The notes beneath the pieces are model-generated. The model was given only the letters and a program-made list of their open reading frames with translations, did no database searches and was not told where the DNA came from. The position numbers were made by a program, and so were the translations under genes. From Campylobacter sp. MIT 21-1684 (GTDB taxonomy: Bacteria; Campylobacterota; Campylobacteria; Campylobacterales; Campylobacteraceae), in the NCBI RefSeq assembly GCF_026241315.1, contig NZ_JAPHNA010000001.1, positions 1-64,000 on the forward strand: DNA of 64,000 nt, read 5' to 3'. Shown piece after piece: positions 59,712 to 64,000 of the stretch (the stretch's first letter is position 1; each line of letters begins with the position of its first letter).

Positions 59712-60614
59712 ATGAGTATAGATTTCGTTTTATTTTTACAACAACTCATTAACGGTTTGAGCTTAGGAAGTATGTATGCCCTCATCGCCACCGGTTATAC
59801 TATGGTCTATGGTGTTTTAAGATTGATTAATTTCGCCCACGGTGATATTATGATGGTTGGTGCTTATGTAGCACTTTTTTGCATTAGCAATTTAAATATA
59901 CCTTTCTTGAGTGCTGTATCATTAGCAATGATTTTTGCTGCTTTCATAGGTATAATAACTGATAAAATAGCTTATAAACCTTTAAGAGAAGCTCCGCGCA
60001 TTTCTCTACTCATCACAGCCATAGGAATAAGTTTCTTCCTACAAAATCTCTTTAATATGCTCTTTACTTCAGAACCTAAAACTTTTCCTGTACCAAATTT
60101 ACTTGAAAGACTTGTCAGCTTTGGACAAATCAAACTCTCTTTAGGAAGCATACTTGTACCAATCATTACTCTAATTATTATGTTCTTTGTACTTTTTATC
60201 TTGCATAAAAGTAAATATGGTGTAGCTATTCGTGCTTTGGCTTTTGATGTTAAAACAGTACATCTAATGGGAATTGATGCAAATTTAATTATAGCCATAG
60301 TTTTTGCTTTAGGTTCTGCTCTGGCTGCTATTGGTGGTATATTTTGGTCTGTCAATTATTATTCTGTCGAACCAACTATGGGAACATTGATGGGTTTAAA
60401 AGCATTTGCAGCTGCTGTTTTGGGAGGAATAGGCTCAGTAATTGGGGCTGTTTTAGGAGGACTTATTATAGGACTAAGTGAGGTTATAGCTGTAGCTTTT
60501 TTTCCAGAACTTTCTGGTTTTAAAGATGCTTTTGCTTTTATTTTTCTTGTTTTTATTTTACTCTTCAGACCAACAGGAATTTTAGGTATTAACTTTGAGA
60601 AAAGTAGGTTTTAA
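59712..60614 (+). CDS. livH: Branched-chain amino-acid ABC permease LivH
   Basis: Inner-membrane permease of about 300 aa with eight or nine hydrophobic segments and the LivH blocks GLSLGSMYALIATGYTMVYG and LRLINFAHGD, then GLKAFAAAVLGGIGS in the coupling loop. Start set at ATG 59712, 9 bp after AAGGA, instead of TTG at 59706. Its stop overlaps the livM start. Confidence 0.95.
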   Translation: MSIDFVLFLQQLINGLSLGSMYALIATGYTMVYGVLRLINFAHGDIMMVGAYVALFCISNLNIPFLSAVSLAMIFAAFIGIITDKIAYKPLREAPRISLLITAIGISFFLQNLFNMLFTSEPKTFPVPNLLERLVSFGQIKLSLGSILVPIITLIIMFFVLFILHKSKYGVAIRALAFDVKTVHLMGIDANLIIAIVFALGSALAAIGGIFWSVNYYSVEPTMGTLMGLKAFAAAVLGGIGSVIGAVLGGLIIGLSEVIAVAFFPELSGFKDAFAFIFLVFILLFRPTGILGINFEKSRF

Positions 60615-61651
60615 TGAAGCAAAATACTCTTTTACATTTACTCTTCCTCTTTATGTCTCTTGGTTTTCTCTTTATTTGTCCTTATATTTTTAGCGATTAT
60701 GGTATGAGTATAATTAATCAAATAGCTATTTTTATAATATTTGCTGCAAGCTACAATCTTATTAATGGTGTTACAGGTCAATTTTCTTTAGAACCTAATG
60801 GTTTTATAGCTGTGGGAGCGTACATTGCAGCTCTTATTCTTTTAAGCACAGAGGCAAAAAACGAACAATTTTATTATGTAGGTATTAATCCTTTTATTTT
60901 AAATCTCCATTCTTCAAGCTTTATTGTAGCTTTGCTTGCCGCTGGAATAGGTGCTTGTTTCTTATCTCTTGTACTTTCTTTTGCTGTTTTTCGTGTCAGA
61001 GGTGATTATTTAGCTATTGTAACTTTAGGATTTGGTATTATTATTAAACTTTTAGCTCTTAGTTTTCCAACTTTTACAAATGGTTCTAGAGGGCTTGTTG
61101 ATATTCCTCAATTTTCAAATATCTACTATATAGGTTGTTTAGCTATTATTAGCGTGATTGTAATTTTGAATATAGTTTCATCAAAATTCGGTAGAGCAAT
61201 GAAAGCCGTGCGAGACGATGAAGATGTTGCAAGTGCTATGGGAATTAACACTTTTTGGATTAAAACTCTCGCTTTTGGAACTTCAGCTTTTTTAGAAGGC
61301 ATAGGAGGTGGACTTTTGGTCTGCCTTTTAGGTACTGTTTCACCGGAACAATTTGGATTTGAACTGACTTTTCTGCTTCTTATTATTATCGTTTTAGGGG
61401 GGCTTGGTTCTACAACTGGTGCTGTTTTAGGTGCTGTTTTAATTATAGGTGGCAAAGAATGGCTACGTTTCTTAGATGAAAATATGAATATCTTTGGTTA
61501 TCAAATACAAGCAATGCCGGGTTTTAGAATGCTTATATTTTCTCTTATTCTTATTTTGGTAATGCTTTTTGCAAGAAAAGGAATAATGAAAGACAAAGAA
61601 CTCATCGATATTTTTCTTTCTCTTAAAAAACATTTCAAAGGAAAGGAATGA
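60614..61651 (+). CDS. livM: Branched-chain amino-acid ABC permease LivM
   Basis: Permease partner of 345 aa. LivM signatures: GVTGQFSLEPNGFIAVGAY, FRVRGDYLAIVTLGFG, KAVRDDEDVASAMGIN and VLGGLGSTTGAVLGA (EAA-like coupling loop). The last codons overlap livG by 4 bp. Confidence 0.95.
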   Translation: MKQNTLLHLLFLFMSLGFLFICPYIFSDYGMSIINQIAIFIIFAASYNLINGVTGQFSLEPNGFIAVGAYIAALILLSTEAKNEQFYYVGINPFILNLHSSSFIVALLAAGIGACFLSLVLSFAVFRVRGDYLAIVTLGFGIIIKLLALSFPTFTNGSRGLVDIPQFSNIYYIGCLAIISVIVILNIVSSKFGRAMKAVRDDEDVASAMGINTFWIKTLAFGTSAFLEGIGGGLLVCLLGTVSPEQFGFELTFLLLIIIVLGGLGSTTGAVLGAVLIIGGKEWLRFLDENMNIFGYQIQAMPGFRMLIFSLILILVMLFARKGIMKDKELIDIFLSLKKHFKGKE

Positions 61652-62418
61652 TTTTAAAAGTAGAACATATTTCAAAAAGTTTCGGTGGAGTCAAAGCTAT
61701 CAACGATACTTCTTTTAGTGTAAATGAACAAGAAATTCTTGCCTTAATCGGTCCTAATGGAGCTGGAAAAACTACTCTTTTTAATATCATCACAGGCAAT
61801 TACAAAGCCACAAGCGGACAAATTTTTTTCAAAGATGCAAATATCACTCATTTAAAACCACATAAAATAGTACATTTAGGCATAGCAAGAACTTTTCAAA
61901 ACATAAGACTTTTTTCAAGTATGTCTGTATTAGAAAATGTACTTATAGGTTTTCATCATCAAATCAAATACAACGTTATAGAAGCTTTTTTACATTTAGG
62001 TCGTTTTAAAAAAACAGAAAAACAATTCACACAAAAAGCTTTAGAACTCTTAGATGAACTTAGGTTGAATGAATTTGCCCAACTTAAAGCTGTGAATTTA
62101 AGCTATGGACAACAAAGAAAAGTGGAACTTGCAAGGGCTATGGCTACAAATCCCTCCTTGCTTTTACTTGATGAACCTGCTGCTGGAATGAATAGTAAAG
62201 AGAGTAATGATTTGGCTGAACTTCTTTTACATTTAAGAACAAAATATAAAATTGCTATTTTACTGATTGAGCACGATATGAAATTTGTTGGAAAATTATG
62301 CGACAAAGTTGTAGTACTTGATTACGGAAAAATGATTTTTGAAGGCAGATTAGATGAAGCTGTACAACAAAAAGAAGTTATAGCCGCCTATTTAGGGGAC
62401 TTTAATGTTAGCAGTTAA
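61648..62418 (+). CDS. livG: Branched-chain amino-acid ABC ATPase LivG
   Basis: ABC ATPase of 256 aa with Walker A GPNGAGKTT (near 37), signature LSYGQQ, Walker B LLLLDEPAAGM and H-loop EHDM. Coupled to livM and livF by overlaps of 4 and 14 bp. Confidence 0.95.
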   Translation: MILKVEHISKSFGGVKAINDTSFSVNEQEILALIGPNGAGKTTLFNIITGNYKATSGQIFFKDANITHLKPHKIVHLGIARTFQNIRLFSSMSVLENVLIGFHHQIKYNVIEAFLHLGRFKKTEKQFTQKALELLDELRLNEFAQLKAVNLSYGQQRKVELARAMATNPSLLLLDEPAAGMNSKESNDLAELLLHLRTKYKIAILLIEHDMKFVGKLCDKVVVLDYGKMIFEGRLDEAVQQKEVIAAYLGDFNVSS

Positions 62419-63100
62419 AAATTTACATGTTTATTATGGCCTTATTGAAGCTGTAAAAGGCATTGATTTTACAATTCAAACAGGCAGTATTGTTTCGCTT
62501 ATTGGTTCAAATGGAGCTGGCAAAAGCTCTACGCTTAATGCTATTTTAAACGCTGTTAAAAGAACAGGGGAAATCAATTTTTTAGGTTTTGAAACAAGCA
62601 GACATTCAACACATACTTTAGTAAAAAATGGTATAAGTTTAGTACCTGAAGGCAGACGCATTTTTGCAAATTTAAGCGTCGAAGAAAATCTAAAAATTGG
62701 CGCCTTCAATAATAGCGAAAACTATGCCCACCTCAAAACACAAATGTACAAACTCTTTCCGCGACTTGCTAGCAAAAAGAAAAATCTTGCAGCTATGCTA
62801 AGCGGAGGAGAAGCTCAAATGCTTGCCATTTCAAGAGCTCTTATGAATGAGCCGAAACTTTTAATGCTTGATGAACCTTCTTTAGGACTTGCACCTAAAA
62901 TCGCTATGGAGGTATTTGATATTATAACACGACTCAAAGAACAAGGCATTACTATACTTTTGGTTGAACAAAATGCGTATGCTGCATTAAAAATTAGTGA
63001 TTATACTTACGTTTTGGAAAATGGACTTATAACAATGCAAGGAAGTTCTGAAGAACTTATTCATAATAATGAAATTCGAAAAAAATATCTAGGGATGTAA
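62405..63100 (+). CDS. livF: Branched-chain amino-acid ABC ATPase LivF
   Basis: ABC ATPase of 231 aa with Walker A GSNGAGKSS (near 34), signature LSGGEAQ, Walker B LLMLDEPSLGL and LLVEQN. Forms the heterodimer with LivG. Last gene of the transporter; ccsBA starts 6 bp later. Confidence 0.95.
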   Translation: MLAVKNLHVYYGLIEAVKGIDFTIQTGSIVSLIGSNGAGKSSTLNAILNAVKRTGEINFLGFETSRHSTHTLVKNGISLVPEGRRIFANLSVEENLKIGAFNNSENYAHLKTQMYKLFPRLASKKKNLAAMLSGGEAQMLAISRALMNEPKLLMLDEPSLGLAPKIAMEVFDIITRLKEQGITILLVEQNAYAALKISDYTYVLENGLITMQGSSEELIHNNEIRKKYLGM

Positions 63101-63106
63101 AACACA

Positions 63107-64000
63107 ATGAAAAATATTATAAAAAGCGTCGGGGATTTAAAAATCTCCATAATTTTATTCTTACTCTTTGCACTCTTATGTGCTTTAGCAACTTTCATAG
63201 AAAGTGCTTATGGAACTCCTACAGCTTGGGCTATGATATATGATACTTTTTGGTTTGAATATATTCAAATTTTACTGGGCGTTAATTTATTATGCGGAAT
63301 GTTCCGTTACAAAATGTTTCAACTTAAAAAACTTCCTGTAATCACCTTTCATCTTTCTTTTCTTTTCATACTCATCGGCTCTGGGATAACACGTTATGGA
63401 GGATTTGAAGGAAAACTTCCTATACGAGAAAACACCCAAAATTCTGTCGTACAAAGCACAAAAACTTCTTTACGAATCTCAGCCATTAAAGACGGACAAC
63501 GTTACTTAGCACTAAATGACCGATACATAGGAGTTTTACCTTTTGCGAATTCTTTTACACTTCATTTAAATATGGGAGATGAAAAAGCATCTTTAAGTTA
63601 TAAAGACCTGATCCTAGACGCAAAATACGAATACAAAGAAGATAGCACAGCACAACCTTTACTTGTACTTATGCTTTCAAAAAAAGGGTCTCAAGGAGAA
63701 GAATTAAAATTTCAACAAGGAGAGGTAAAAAATATACAAGGTGTCAATTTTGGCTTTTTAAATAGCGAACTCAAAGCTCCTTTTGTAAAGATTGATGAGA
63801 ATTTACAATTAAGCTCAAGTGAAAATTTGGATTTCTTAACTATGGCAAATGGAGAAAATGGACAATTAAAAGCTAAAGAAAAAGTCGATGCTAAGGAAAG
63901 AAGACTGTATGAACTTCAGAATTTAAATTTTGTCATAAAAACAGTTTCTTTACATACAAGCGAAGAACTTGTAGGTGCAAACAGACCGCAAGATGAAAAT
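63107..64000 (+). CDS. ccsBA: Cytochrome c biogenesis protein CcsBA (ResB-ResC), partial
   Basis: The first 298 codons of a longer gene that runs off the window. The N-terminus has membrane helices (about 13-32 and 50-70), TFIESAYGTPTAWAMIYDTFWFE near 29-51 (cut here) and SFLFILIGSGITRYGGFEG, all ResB-like, followed by a large periplasmic domain. In campylobacters ResB and CcsA/ResC are fused in one protein of about 1000 aa that carries haem to apocytochromes. It follows livF by 6 bp, as in C. jejuni (Cj1013c). Confidence 0.9.
   Translation, partial: MKNIIKSVGDLKISIILFLLFALLCALATFIESAYGTPTAWAMIYDTFWFEYIQILLGVNLLCGMFRYKMFQLKKLPVITFHLSFLFILIGSGITRYGGFEGKLPIRENTQNSVVQSTKTSLRISAIKDGQRYLALNDRYIGVLPFANSFTLHLNMGDEKASLSYKDLILDAKYEYKEDSTAQPLLVLMLSKKGSQGEELKFQQGEVKNIQGVNFGFLNSELKAPFVKIDENLQLSSSENLDFLTMANGENGQLKAKEKVDAKERRLYELQNLNFVIKTVSLHTSEELVGANRPQDEN

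Noticed and set aside
61390-61400. A G-run in livM as a phase-variation tract
   Set aside because: Only six G, within a conserved glycine-rich loop codon context; shorter than tracts known to vary.

Overview
The window is AT-rich DNA of a Campylobacter (Campylobacterota). The main evidence is gene content and order. The right-hand block lepA, mapA, a ComF-like gene, gyrA, flgP, flgQ, flgR, asd, a cytochrome c, livJKHMGF and ccsBA matches the C. jejuni order as I remember it. So do hypFBCDEA, the dprA/ruvX/ilvC group, the cipA/ispG pair, ilvIH-lpxD and the flgS neighbourhood. Several of these blocks lie far apart in C. jejuni, and the window carries catabolic genes I do not associate with C. 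jejuni, so it is probably another species of the genus. I saw no rRNA, tRNA, CRISPR array, insertion sequence or phage gene.

Layout. (1) 1-7.4 kb: a minus-strand gabT-gabD-permease-csiD-lhgO cluster. It encodes a route from 5-aminovalerate (or GABA) through glutarate and L-2-hydroxyglutarate to succinate. A divergent amino-acid-binding lipoprotein follows. (2) 7.4-14.3 kb: a class V aminotransferase, a nuclease-like gene that appears to lack a standard start codon, the flagellar kinase gene flgS, and dnaE. (3) 14.4-23.6 kb: a frameshifted GT90 glycosyltransferase and the hydrogenase-maturation set hypA, E, D, C, B, F plus a HydE-like HypF relative, then a YgjP-type metalloprotein. (4) 23.8-29.8 kb: a six-gene operon for uptake and breakdown of 3-hydroxybutyrate/acetoacetate to acetyl-CoA. 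(5) 29.9-33.7 kb: an alanine-dehydrogenase pseudogene, an NSS-family amino-acid symporter, an NDH-2-like oxidoreductase and an RNA-methyltransferase pseudogene. (6) 33.7-39 kb: ruvX, dprA, a divergent polysaccharide deacetylase, ilvC, a phase-variable cipA-like gene out of frame at a G9 tract, and an APS-kinase-like gene. (7) 39-48 kb: ispG, dnaB, ilvI, ilvH, lpxD, the wreck of a cmeDEF-type efflux operon, and lepA. (8) 48-64 kb: a DASS carboxylate transporter, mapA, a ComF-like gene, gyrA, flgP-flgQ-flgR, asd, a cytochrome c, the branched-chain amino-acid ABC transporter, and the start of ccsBA.

How it fits together: the intact accessory genes point to growth on amino acids and short-chain or keto acids, feeding acetyl-CoA, succinate and electrons (LhgO, NDH-2, hydrogenase maturation) into respiration. 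A short motif, AWAWAGTAACA in the sense of the downstream gene, lies about 95-140 bp upstream of gabT, csiD, atoB and the NSS symporter. It suggests a common regulator for these catabolic operons. The same window also shows genome reduction (ald, an RNA methyltransferase and cmeDEF are pseudogenes) and switching of surface functions (G9 in cipA, A7 in the GT90 gene, A/T tracts in flgS and flgR).
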